In this document: positions 45,222-56,296 of the stretch, in pieces
How the letters are laid out: the number at the start of each line of letters is the position of its first letter
Position numbering within the stretch: the first letter of the stretch is position 1
Origin: Apophysomyces variabilis
Taxonomy: Eukaryota > Mucoromycota > Mucoromycetes > Mucorales > Mucoraceae
Length of the DNA stretch: 64,000 nt
Reading direction: 5' to 3'
Assembly: GCA_002749535.1 (NCBI GenBank)
Contig: MZZL01000408.1
Location: 1,663,874 to 1,727,873 of the forward strand
Notes under the pieces: model-generated
The model's database searches: none
What the model saw: the letters and a program-made list of their open reading frames with translations, nothing else
What the model was told of the DNA's origin: nothing
Position numbers and translations under genes: made by a program

Positions 45222-45965
45222 GCATAAGTTAGTTCAGGTCATGGATTGTATATAAAAACTGTTGATCTTGTGGTATTACAGGCGATTGCACGCCATTTAA
45301 ACGATCAAATTCGTATCATTTTATTTACTTTGCTTTTGTAATATTGCTTCTTTCCCGATTTATGGCGGCGATCCTTAGTGTAATCAAACGCTTTCCTCCA
45401 GGATCGCCTTGCTCATATTTTTCTTGGAAGGCATGTATTTTCTTTACCTTTAGTTATATCGCGGTTAATAACTCTGTCCGTTAGTGTTACCAAACGGAAA
45501 GCATCGCATGTCCTTTTTGTAGATTTTTGTATTTAGAAGGTTTAATTAGACATGAAGCCATAGACTAAATAAATCATTCGTATGATTTGATCTGTATGGT
45601 AGTTTTTTACATACATCAGATGGATAGTTGTATCAACACAGCAAGCAGTTGAAGACTCCATAAAAAGACAAATAAAAAAATAAGGATGAAAGGGCGCTCA
45701 ACCAACACATATACCGTTCTTAAGGGATGACAAAACGGTATTCTGCCAATGTAAATTAATCATATTCATCAATGCAAAATACTTCAAAAAAGGGACAGAC
45801 TTGTAATGGGAAGTCTTAATAAATATTTTCACCAGTGGGATGGTTCGGGAGGGTGCATTCATGTGGGTACCGGCATGCATCAATCCACCAGTCACATTCA
45901 CTGTGGTGACAGACCCAGTTCCTGCATCTGTTGGGAACTCAGCTTTCCCTTTTTCCCAACCCAAT
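45222..45965. promoter_or_regulatory. Spacer upstream of ATG18
   Basis: Holds the prefoldin 3' flank and the ATG18 promoter and leader. The frame upstream of the ATG18 start is open back to 45840, so a longer N-terminus is possible but lacks conservation signals. No other gene. Confidence 0.35.
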
Positions 45966-47569
45966 ATGAACCTAGGCGATAAGAGCACCAACGAATTACT
46001 GTTTATAAATTTCAACCAAGACTTCAGTTGCATTTCTGTCGGAACGAAGAATGGATACAAAATATACAACTGTGATCCCTATGGCCGTTGCTACTCCAAA
46101 AGTAAGTCTAGACTATGCATAGCGGTCTTCGTATTCACACCGACATAAAGCAGATGGAGGGACCGGCATAGTGGAAATGCTGTTTTGTACTTCGCTCGTA
46201 GCATTGGTGGGTGCAGGTGAAAAACCTGCATTTTCTCCAAGACATTTGCAAATCGTTAACACAAAAGTAAGGAAAACGGGAGTAGCGAATATAGGTTATC
46301 TTAAACCGAACTGAAACGGTGCGGAAATAGAGGCAAACCACCATATGCGAGCTATCATTTCCCACGTCTATCTTAGCTGTCAAGATGAATCGGCGCAGAC
46401 TGATTGTAGTACTAGAAGAACAAATCTTTCTCTATGACATAAGCAACATGAAGCTTATTAGTACGATCGACACAAACCCAAATCCTACCGGTAAGCAAAA
46501 TTAAAAACTGGTCTCAGTTTCGGGTAGTACGAAAGATAGATTCATATCACTGTCAACTCTTCTAGCTATTTGTGCCTTGTCTCCATCCAGCGACAACCTT
46601 TACATCGCCTATCCTTTCAAATCTTCGACAGCTCCCTTTGTCTCTACCCAATCCTCAAATTCCTATTATGTGACTGGTGATATCGAGATATATGATGCCC
46701 AGGAACTGGCCCCTGTTAATGTCGTTCAGGCACATAAAAGTCCATTAAGTTGCATCACTATGAACTCTGAGGGCACACTCCTCGCTACAGCTAGTGAAAA
46801 GGTAAATGGATAAACTATTTCAAACGCGCTGGGGAGACTTATTGCGTCGTAGGGCACTGTCATCCGGGTCTTTACACTTCCGGATGCAAACAAAGTATTT
46901 CAATTTCGTCGTGGATCCTACCCCGCAAAGATTTATTCTATGTCCTTTAACGTTGTGAGCACTTTATTATGTGTCTCGAGCGACACGGAAACAGTGCATA
47001 TCTTTAAACTGCCTTCTGAAATTTCTGGCACGAATATTTCTCATGGAAAAGATTATGAATCTTCCAATTTCCAAGGAGGAAGTGCCAGTGTTGGGTACGT
47101 GTTTCTATTGACGAAAGTAGATGGATACTAATTGCATACTTAGACAAATGCTAAGACGTTCATCTATGAATATCGGTCGGAACATCGGTCGCAATATTGC
47201 AGGAAGTATGGGATCTTATTTACCGGAGATGATCACTGAGTTGTGGGAGCCAACAAGAGATTTTGCTTCCTTGAAACTGCCTAGTGCCGGGGTACGTAGC
47301 ATAGTGGCATTAAGCAGGTAAGCAGACATAAGACATACAATCGATGTCGTTTATACAGTGGTGTTAGCACAACCCCACAAGTAATGGTCGTTACATCGGA
47401 AGGATCCTTTTACCAATATAACATCGATCTGGAGAATGGTGGTGAATGCGTTCCCCTCAAGCAGTACAGGTAGGATGTCCGTGACGTTGTGCATATCGCA
47501 GTAGGCTCATACGATCCTGTGTATAGTCTTTTGGAACCTAGCGATGATAAAGACGGCGGAAGAGAATAA
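45966..47569 (+). CDS. ATG18: Atg18-like PROPPIN (WD40, phosphoinositide binding)
   Basis: PROPPINs bind PtdIns3P and PtdIns(3,5)P2 and act in autophagosome formation and vacuole shape. Eight exons join in phase: 45966-46101, 46154-46266, 46331-46490, 46566-46801, 46853-47094, 47144-47317, 47359-47469, 47527-47569; 404 aa. The seven-blade propeller begins [20 protein letters not shown]; the two-site lipid motif FRRG is at 233-236 (in [19 protein letters not shown]). Further marks are [20 protein letters not shown] just before it and PSEISG after. The loop in blade 6 has an [16 protein letters not shown] stretch, as in Atg18 proteins, where this loop inserts into membranes. VAC14 in this window controls a lipid that Atg18 reads. 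Atg21 or Hsv2 are less likely but possible. Confidence 0.92.
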
Positions 47570-47970
47570 TATTCTTTCTTCTTGATTCGGGTTAATCTTA
47601 TTTGCTTACGTGACCTTACGAACAGTCTGCTTTCTTTTTATTGTTCTCATTAGTTTTTATGCCGTTAATTTCGCAACATCTTATACGAGTCAAGTATGAG
47701 ATTTGTGCATCATGCCGTTCTGTGTTGGGCAGCAGAGGTGATATCCCCTTTGGTTGTAGCAATGCATGAATCATGTAGAAGCGAGAAGGGGCAGATGCAA
47801 ACTACTTTTTTTTTGGCTTCTTTTTCATAGTAATATTTTTTTTGTTTTCAGGCAGCTGGACCTTTTGGAACGTATCGTCATAAAACCTTTCTGATATGTA
47901 GCAAAGTGCCCATTGTTTATCTTCTAAAATACAGAATGGAAAATGTTTACAAAGGAAATTGGGATGAGCA
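47570..47970. other. Tail-to-tail spacer between ATG18 and YML6
   Basis: Contains 3' flanks only, with T-rich stretches (about 47805-47850). No gene was recognised. Confidence 0.4.
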
Positions 47971-48908
47971 TTATGCAGTCTTTAAGACTTCTTCTAACGT
48001 TTGAACGGCGTCCTTGTCGATAACCAGTTTGTCATAAGTCAAGAGGTCCAACACATTGGTTTCTTCGACGTTGATCACTTCGCAGTTAGGCAGATTACGT
48101 GCCGCTAATTCCAGTTTCTCGTTTTCCTCGTTGGCGATTATCAGCAGGTTAGGTTTGTCGTAGGATTCCTCAAGTAGTTTTGCAAGATCTCTTGTTTTGT
48201 GCGATTCAAAATCCTGTAAACTTTCCACAACTGTCAACTGGTCTTGCGCATACTTGGCGCTCAGAGCAACACGCAAGCCGAATTCTTGCACTTTACGTGG
48301 TAGATCTGTGCTGTGATCTCTCGGTTTAGGACCGAACGCAATACCACCTAAAAAAAACGTCAATTCAGTGGAATTGCATCTTCCCAGATAAATCAATTAC
48401 CTCCTCTCAAATGGGGTGCTTTAAGGTTGCCAATTCTCGCTTTGCCTCTTCCCTTTTGACCAGCTACTTTTCTGCCTGATCCTCGAACGTCTGCACGCCC
48501 TTTTGTCGAATGAGTTCCCTGACGCATACAATCACGTTGCCACACTACAACACGGTGCAGAATATCGCGGCGGAGGGGTGCAGCGAACACTTCGCTGTTA
48601 AGATCGATGATGGAGATCGGCTCATTTGTCTTGAAGTCGCGAAGGAAAGCTTGAACAGTAGGTGCCAATACTAACGTAAAAATGATATGCATTTTTAATA
48701 TTGACGATCGCAATGTTGATGGTATTGGTTCCTTGTGTACCTTTCGGGGCCGTTACAGCCGTTGCTAGCGCTCGTTGCGTCGCTGTTGCCTAAATGGTAA
48801 AACAAATGTGAGAAAACCAGTAGCTCTTATGACAAAAGTATGTATGTTTACCTTAAAGGCATTTGAGGCAAAGCCCGCTGCCAAAGAGAGTCGGTTGAGG
48901 AACGACAT
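47971..48908 (-). CDS. YML6: Mitochondrial large-subunit ribosomal protein uL4m
   Basis: Mitochondrial homologue of bacterial L4, which lines the ribosomal exit tunnel. Four exons, 48908-48852, 48789-48741, 48670-48401 and 48347-47971, give 250 aa. The first two exons code a matrix-targeting peptide (MSFLNRLSLAAGFASNAF). The L4 family is shown by LRRDILHRVVVWQRDCMRQG, THSTKGRADVRGSGRK, and QKGRGKARIGNLKAPHLRGG (the tunnel loop), then GGIAFGPKPRDHSTDLPRKV and a C-terminal Rossmann-like half with LLIIANEENEKLELAARNLP. Length compares with 286 aa in yeast. The exons with the presequence are small and would be missed by frame-based reading. Confidence 0.95.
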
Positions 48909-50289
48909 TGAGGGTCTCTACACAGACGTATGGGTGCACTTCCAAAGGATAAACAGTACTTATTTTCTCGCCCCGATTCCTAGCGGTCACAAATCAAGGT
49001 TCGGACCGGGCTTACCGATCGCCACTCACCAGGGGGTCAGTTGGCTCTAAGAGCGATATAAAGAAATAAATCTGCTTCGTTGTTTTTGCAGCAGGTGCAA
49101 GTACCCTACGTCAGTTCTCTTTCCTCTAATATGTTCAAATATTTTGATTGAGTCATATTTATAGGTTTTGCAATGTAAGTTGCATCGGCTAAAAGTTACT
49201 TTTGCGCCAGCGAACATGATGACTTTGCGCTGAGTGAGAAATACTTTCGCACTAGTATACTACCGTAACAGAATGCTCAAGGCTGAAAGGAAAAAGCTGT
49301 GTTTTTACTGCGCATATTTTGAAAACCTGGTCAAGTCTAAGATGATAATAGGATAGCTTAGTCTTGTTGCTTTACGGCGATATTCATTCGGTGAAATAGA
49401 ATGAGAACAACTGATGGGCTGACCGCTGTTGCTGTACTCTCGCAACTTACATTGACTGAAGAAGATGTTTGCATCGGTTAAGAAAGATACATAGGCTGGT
49501 TGACAATAAGCAACACTTAGTGAGAATATCCATTCTTCATTTCATTCCATATTTCGGTTTTTTATGCTGTATTCTTGCGCTACAAACTGTCAATCTATGT
49601 AAGTTGGATGTTTGTATTAAAAATGCTTTGCAAATGGCTCCTCAATGAAAGTTACATGTACATGTATATGTCTAGTTTCTCGACAAATGATATCTTCCAT
49701 TTGAGTCATCCAGGGTTGTTTGGTATTACATCTCTATGTTTCGCTATTTTTACCTGCTATGTTACACTGTATGAGCGATATCGCTTCTATTGGATGTTAA
49801 GCTAGCAAATACCTTTGTTATCATTATCTGTTGCTGATGAGAGTGATCCAGACCATCCTAGGATGGTGTTGAATAAGACATTATGACGACATTTCACATA
49901 CGTTCCTTTGTGAACCTGTGATTGTCGCTTTTTTTTCTCTTTTGCCAGGACTCGTTCCCCTGTTGGCACGTATTCCTACTTTGTAATTGCATTCTTTGAC
50001 CTGGACTCACCCCACGTTTGATAGACTTTGCACAGTCGCTGCAGTCGAGGTGCCTTCGCCCTCATGGCTCTCCCGCTCCCATTTTTTTCCGTCTTCTTCG
50101 TCTTTCTTCCCAGGATGAACCTGCAGCGCATCCTCGCGGAGTGAGTATTCTCTGGATGAGGATGATGTCTTCAAATCACTCGTATTTTATTCAATGAACA
50201 ATGAATACTGACAACGTCTTTTTCCATCTGTAGCTCCTGGTGGCTTTTTCTTTTATCAATCTTTGTTTTTTAAACAGTTGTTCCGTACC
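48909..50289. other. Intergenic, no gene recognised
   Basis: Begins with the YML6 promoter. The rest is AT-rich with frames below 80 codons and no motif. It becomes more GC-rich toward copy B of the dispersed repeat (50040-50280), which may be the less conserved 5' part of that repeat. Confidence 0.3.
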
Positions 50290-50560
50290 GGCGTCCCCGA
50301 TAGATTTTGTGCGCTGCGATCCGCAACCCATGCGTTGGGATTACCCTTCGGAAGTAAGTGAAGAGACCTCAATATCATACCTTTCTAGTAACCATCAATT
50401 ATATTACACGCTACCGAATGAATTTATGTCCACTGAAGGACCAAGTTGATATAAGTAAAAATGTACTTTCCGCATAAGGTATATACTAAGGACGCATATC
50501 TACTCTACTTTTATAGCAAACTTAGTCCTTTCCATGGACGCAAAATTTATTAAGAGGAGC
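50290..50560 (+). repeat. Dispersed repeat, copy B
   Basis: Aligns by eye with copy A (6740-7030): TTACCCTTCGGAAGTAAGT (about 50341), ACGCTACCGAATGAATTTAT (about 50408), CCACTGAAGGACCAAGTTGA (about 50430), ATACTAAGGACGCATATCTA (about 50484), TTTATAGCAAACTTAGTCCT (about 50510), CCATGGACGCAAAATTTATT (about 50533). Both A and B share a short readable stretch ending YPSEVS just before a GTAAGT. Partial copy C is at 23640. The ends are approximate. Confidence 0.6.
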
Positions 50561-50914
50561 GCGCAAAATGATTTAACAAGAACTGTTGCTATAAATACGA
50601 GCAAACAAGGCTGCAGGATAGATGAGATGTTATTATAGGTACATTTTCTGGCACAGACAGTAAAATGATGTCTTGAACAGGAACTTGTATTTTCCACGTA
50701 TGCCCAGGCTTTCTCTCCCTATCAATATTTTCTTTGTACTTGCTATTTCTTCAACTGTATGAATGGTTAATCACGTAGCAGAGCTGGATGGCTTATTCAC
50801 AAATAGATACGTTGGGATTGCACCAGTTAGGCTGTTTTCGCTTCCAGTTGCTAAAATCACCCCGCTAAACTTTGTTGGCGTTTCGTCTTGTTAGCCCTTT
50901 GTTTTGTGAAGGCA
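50561..50914. promoter_or_regulatory. Upstream region of the BRD8-like gene
   Basis: AT-rich with a pyrimidine patch near 50700-50735. No gene or strong core promoter element was recognised. Confidence 0.3.
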
Positions 50915-52810
50915 ATGTCTTCGATGGAATGGACTTTACTGGAGAAACTACTACTTACGCAAGCAATATACAAACACGGAGAAGACAGCTGGTTTCAGAT
51001 TGCACGCAAGTTAACACAACATCCTCTGATCGATCGCCATGCTGAATTCTTCAATCAGAAGGCACGTACAACCTTTCCTTACTGCCTCCATATACTAACG
51101 TCTAATATACCCTAGTCTTGCTTGTTGCAATATAACTTGCTCGTACAAGAGTTAGAAGCAGAGAAGTAAGAGATATAAGTCGCGTTTCTTCTCTTTTATC
51201 GCTCATAACGACTTAGAGAGCAGGCTAAGACCGATCCATCAACGCAGGAAGACCTCCCTACCGTGGTGAAACTAGCAAAAAAGCTTCACGTACGTAGAGT
51301 AGAGGAACTGCAGAAAGCCATCCGGCAAGACGAAGCTGCCCTTATGGGTTTGGTTTCTGAGATTGATGAAATCCGTTCAGGACGGTGGGATGCAAATTTG
51401 GCCAATATGGTACCGACACCGACACCGACACCAGCTGAAGAGATCCCTTCTTCAACAGCACAGCTCCCGGCTACATCAGAACAGATGCCAGCAGCATCTG
51501 TTCCCGAGAATGAAACGGTTACAGCATGGATGACTGATACAGAATCAGATAATATCGGGCCACAAAGTGTTACTCCAGTCGATCTAGTGCCAGTTTCCTT
51601 TCCGCAAACACAGGGTACATGCGAAACGCAAACGCTAGCAGAAATGAATAAAGATGTGAAAGACGAAGATGAAAGATTGATTACGCCCATGGAAAACGTC
51701 CCACTGCCAGAACCTATTCACAGCGATGTTGCACAAAGACCTGCCAATATCGCTACCAGTAGCACACTGGAGAATACTTGCCAGGCAACGCCTATCGAGA
51801 TGAATTTCCCTGTTGCAGAAATTTCTCTGTTGGGACCAGATAAGCAGGACTCAATTACAGAGCGAGCCGATCCACTTGTTAGTACACCGTTGTCAATATC
51901 GCCAGCTGACACTCCTCGAAACATTGAAGCTGAAACATCACTTGATGCAGAGCAAGATATCACGATTTTACAAGAGCCGGAAAATAACACCAAGATCGAC
52001 CAGCAGTATATTGACGTGAATGCAGATGAAGAGGACCCAAAGCAAGCCGAGTCTGCTCTAAAACATTTCGAGGCAGACGTCGTCCCTTGTCCAGCGGAGA
52101 AAGCTGACACTCCAAAACAGTGTGATTCAATCGACCAAGGAGAGGATCCAAAGTATGGCGGTGAAGATATAGCAGGTAATTTAATACTAGCGAATGTCGG
52201 TTAATATGTATTATTAGGATCTACTTATGTATCGCCGTCTACGACGGTGCAGAGCGCAGCTACTTCAATGGATATTGACAATTTCGATCCGATAGCGGGA
52301 ACTGAAAGCAATGCAGCAACACCGACAGCAATGACACCCACGTCTTTAGCGTCCTCGTCGGACAGGAAAAGAACTAGAGAAGAACAGAGACAAAAGTCAT
52401 GGCAAAAAAACGTCAATCTGTTATGGCAGGAGATTGCCAACCATAAGAATGGAACGATGTTTATGAATCCGATTAAGGAATCAATAGCACCAAGATATTA
52501 CGACGTTGTCAAGCAACCGATGGATCTGAAGACGATCAAGAATAGAGTTAGAGATGGGGTAAGATACTGAGTTTGTGACCTAATGATTAAGCAGACGAGA
52601 TATTAGGTGATCAAATCAACGATGGAATTCGAACGAGATATAGTGTTGATGTTGACAAACTCGCTTATGTACAACAAGGAAGGAACCGAAGTTTACCAAA
52701 TGGCCCACGAAATGCTGGGCGATGCTCTAGAACACATTCGCCTGTTCAAGGCTGCAGATAGCTATTCCTCTGCCAACGCACCGGCAAGAAAGAAGCCTAC
52801 CATTCGATAA
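50915..52810 (+). CDS. BRD8-like bromodomain protein, probable NuA4 acetyltransferase subunit
   Basis: BRD8 (Bdc1 in fission yeast) is a bromodomain subunit of the NuA4/TIP60 histone acetyltransferase. Five exons, 50915-51061, 51116-51165, 51217-52175, 52218-52558 and 52607-52810, give 566 aa. The N-terminus has the BRD8-type SANT-like block (WTLLEKLLLTQAIYKHGEDS, then FFNQKSCLLQYNLLVQELEA), followed by a coiled coil (VRRVEELQKAIRQDEAALMG). A long, acidic, disordered centre (about 125-400) with a PTPTPTP run leads to a single C-terminal bromodomain (about 415-540: LLWQEIANHKNGTMFMNPI, YYDVVKQPMDLKTIKNRV, NSLMYNKEGTEVYQMA; the acetyl-lysine Asn is in MYNKEG). The first intron (51062-51115) needs a GC donor (GCACGT), because using the nearby GT breaks the frame. 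The same-strand gene downstream (YEATS) is also an acyl-lysine reader. Confidence 0.88.
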
Positions 52811-53080
52811 TCAGATATTTAATATTTCATATGAATACCAGTCCATCAGAGAGAATCATTTTGCTTTATTTTTCGTTCATTAACCACAGTGTGCAATGTT
52901 AAGGTAACCAGTTACAGTTTCTTTAGAACGGCAGACTGCGGACTGAAAAAAGCCAAATTTGGTAATTGAATTTGAGATGCCGTTTAGAAACTGGTCGGTG
53001 AAATGAGAAAAGTCACTGCCAGTGCGCACAAATTGGACGCGTTCTGCTCATGCTTTACAACGTGCTCCATAGTACGAATA

Positions 53081-56000
53081 ATGGAAGACGAAACTCGGAC
53101 AGATAATGAAGGAACACATGGCCAATCGTCTTCAGCTTCTTCATCAATGAATCATTATCGAGCTTCTCGAGAAAGCGATCCTTCTTTTAGAGGTCTGTCT
53201 AGCACAATTCTGAATTCATGCTCACACATTCGCTTAGACGGAGCAACTCGTCAAAAGATTTTGGATATTATAGATCACCAATTCGATCTGGAAATTTATT
53301 TGAAACAGCGAGAAATTGCAGCCATACGGCAGGAAATTGCCAAAGCAGAGAGCGCACTCCATGATCTTGAGCTAGCTGTCAACAATGGTAATTTCTCTGT
53401 GGAAGTTCGTATAGATCTTAACCAGAAGTTAGAATTGAGTGCTGCAACCGTACCAGGAGCTAGCCATTATACCCGACGTTCAGCAGCAGCTTCCATGAAT
53501 TTACCGTCAGCAACCTATTTTCCTACCGTCCCTTCGCCTCCCACTATATCCAGAAAAAAGAGCTCAAAATCTGTTCATCGATCAAATCTTTTTGGCCGAC
53601 GTAACGATGGAGTTTTTGTACGACTTGTGTGTCCTGTCTGTAAGCGAGACGATCTAGCCAATCAACAGGGTTTCTTGAATCATTGTCGGCTGGCGCATAA
53701 TCTTGAATTCGAAAACTACGAAAAATGCATGCTAATGTGCGGAACACCAGTGGATGAATCCGAAGTACCTCTGGACCATCCTATTAGATCGCGACCTGTC
53801 ACAAAACCAATTCCTATCAGTGCGTAAGTGCGACTTTGTTATTGAATGCTTAGCAATAATGTTTTTTTTACCTAGAATTCAAAAAAAGAAAGCAAGGGTA
53901 GGATTGCTTTGTATATTATTATACCTGATTTTTCCTTTGTATGTTTATAGCCGACTATTAAAGTGTTTGAAGAAGATGTGGACTTGGAATTGGATCAAAC
54001 TAGTAGACACACGATGACTGTTCGTATGCCTGATCGCCCCTCCGAAGGCTCTAAATCACTGCCTGAATCGAGCATTTCGACGCCGGCAACTACTGTAGCA
54101 GATGAGGGAGATGAGGGACATGAGCAACAACAAGAGGAGCAAGCTGCGCGTTCAACAGGGAATCTACAGTCAAAGACGGAACAAAATCAAACTACAGAAG
54201 CACCAGCAATAGAGTCATTTGCAGCAGCGTTGTCTACTGCAGAAGAAGGTGGATCGCGCTTTTACATCAAGAAACGGGTCATCGTCGGTAATGTCAGCAA
54301 ATATATTGCACCAGGTAAGAAGAACACGATAACTAGCTGGAAACGTGTTAATTTAAGGATCGTTAGAAAAAAGGGACTCAACTCTGAAGCATTTCACACA
54401 CAAATGGATGATCTATGTTGTGGAACCGCCGCAGGTAAAATGCATACTACTGGTAGCGGATACTGAGATTACCGCGGAATAGACTCATGAATCGGCACCT
54501 TTCATTACTGGTGTGCGATTTCATTTGCACCCGAGTTACAAACCTCATGATATAGTTGAGGTGAAAGAGCCTCCCTTCCGCCTGACAAGGTTAGGATGGG
54601 GAGAGTTCCCTGTTAGGATCCAGCTACACTTCGTAGATAAACGTCGTAACAAAAGCGTTGATGTCATTCATCATTTAAAGGTATGCTTGATAGACTGGCT
54701 ATAAGGATTCACATAGTTCTAGTTGGACGATACACACTGCGGGAAGCAAATGCTGGGAAGCGAACGAAGTATCGAGATTGAGCTTGATCGTAACACTGAT
54801 TTCAACGAAACGTCGTCATCCAAAGTTCAAGCCGAGTCAGAAGCGGCAACGCAGCTCATTGAAACAAATACTATTGTGAGCAATGTGATGCAAAAAGGTA
54901 GACCTTGTTGTTCGATACCCATCAGTAACCTCCATATAGTATCCAAGCAAAAGATGACGCTACTTCAAGGAATTCTGAAGGAGGCTGTCAGGCGGCTGCC
55001 AATTATCCGATCTGGTATGTATCTGGTTTGCGTTGCACATTTAAAAGTTTATTCATGGATATACAGGTGCTCATAGTATGGTTTTGCCGTATTCTTGCGC
55101 TGTTAGCGCAAAGATGTACTTCAATTGGTCAGTCGGCAGGAGGAAAGCCCTTGAAGTAAGTTGCGGAGCCCTTGCAGGAAATGACAGCATATCTGACAGT
55201 TCATAGTGGCATCGAGCACACCTGCTACGAGTGGAAGTACAACGGCGAGCGTTTGAAACAAAAGATGATGTGCTACGGTCTGCAGCTGCCGCACTTTCTA
55301 CAAAGGATGTAGTAATATGGTGCCGGGAACACAAGTATACGCCAAGTAAAGCAACAGTCGATCTTGATACTGAGGAAAATTCGGGCTACTGTAAATTCTG
55401 TGGCTGCCTTCGAGAGGTCCATTACCGTGATTATGGCTCCGCCAATGCAGACGAAAATTGCCCTCGCAAACCAAAGGGTCGATCAATACGAAAGCGGACT
55501 GGCGGATTAAGCAGTATGACGAGCGTGACGAATCTACTTACTCAATTGGACGCAGGTTGGGATGAGGTCAAAGAAGGAGGTCAGTCGTAACAGAGAAAGG
55601 AGAGAAAAAGCAATTAACCGATTTCGCATTAGACGATATGGATATTGATGTGGATGCGAACACGAAATATTGCGGTTCAGCAAACAATGCATTGAAATAC
55701 GCAAACTTGTTTGAGCGAATACGTGAATACAGTAGTAGTGAACCAATGGACATCGCAAACGAACGATGCATAGATTGGATATGGTCGACTGCCGGACAGC
55801 TGAGGTTAAAAGGTGTAGTTGCAAATGACATAATCCAGACACGAGATGGTTCTTTGCGCACAACAACACCTGGTGTCGATTTAGAAACTTCAATAGACCA
55901 ACGTTTGGTGGTCGGGAATCTGCTGGCTCAGGTACCGTATTGCACAACTATAGTATGTAACACTAACCCTACATTTCATTTCTGGTTGAAAAGGCTACTC

Positions 56001-56191
56001 GTACTTTCCTTAAACGGATTTTGAATAACAGCATGAGCATATGGAAGAACGAACATGATATTGATCAGTGTGATAAGATGTTGGTACCGCACCATGTTTA
56101 TCAAGCCCTGCAACAGACGGAAGAATTTGACTTTTTGACAAATCAGTACATGGGGCCTGCAGAGGAAGAAAGTGATGGCAATAAACAGTGA
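53081..56191 (+). CDS. YEATS2-like YEATS-domain chromatin protein with zinc-finger-like N-terminus
   Basis: YEATS domains read acylated histone lysines. Eleven exons join in phase: 53081-53823, 53876-53897, 53951-54314, 54358-54434, 54483-54680, 54723-54897, 54940-55014, 55067-55155, 55207-55579, 55633-55931, 55994-56191; 870 aa. An N-terminal coiled coil (about 70-100) precedes a Cys-Cys-His-His cluster (C184, C187, H201, H206, in [20 protein letters not shown]). A basic patch (AIQKKKARP) comes from a 22-nt microexon. The YEATS domain is at about 362-475 ([63 protein letters not shown]). The C-terminal part has [13 protein letters not shown] and another Cys-rich knuckle ([15 protein letters not shown]), and ends [10 protein letters not shown]. 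Yeast YEATS proteins are only about 225-250 aa; this long form is closest in plan to metazoan YEATS2. Complex membership is inference. A shorter ORF at 53003 could add an upstream start. Confidence 0.87.
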
Positions 56192-56296
56192 TGTTCGCAA
56201 AGTTCTATTACGCGTTTTAAGTGTAGAAGATGTACAATTTCTCTGTATAAGGATAGCACGCACTGCAAAATCTAATTGTTCTTCGGGCATCAGAGA

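Noticed and set aside
51061..51120. Use of the GT donor at 51066 in the BRD8-like gene
   Set aside because: It joins out of phase and meets a stop within a few codons, whereas the GC donor keeps the conserved sequence.
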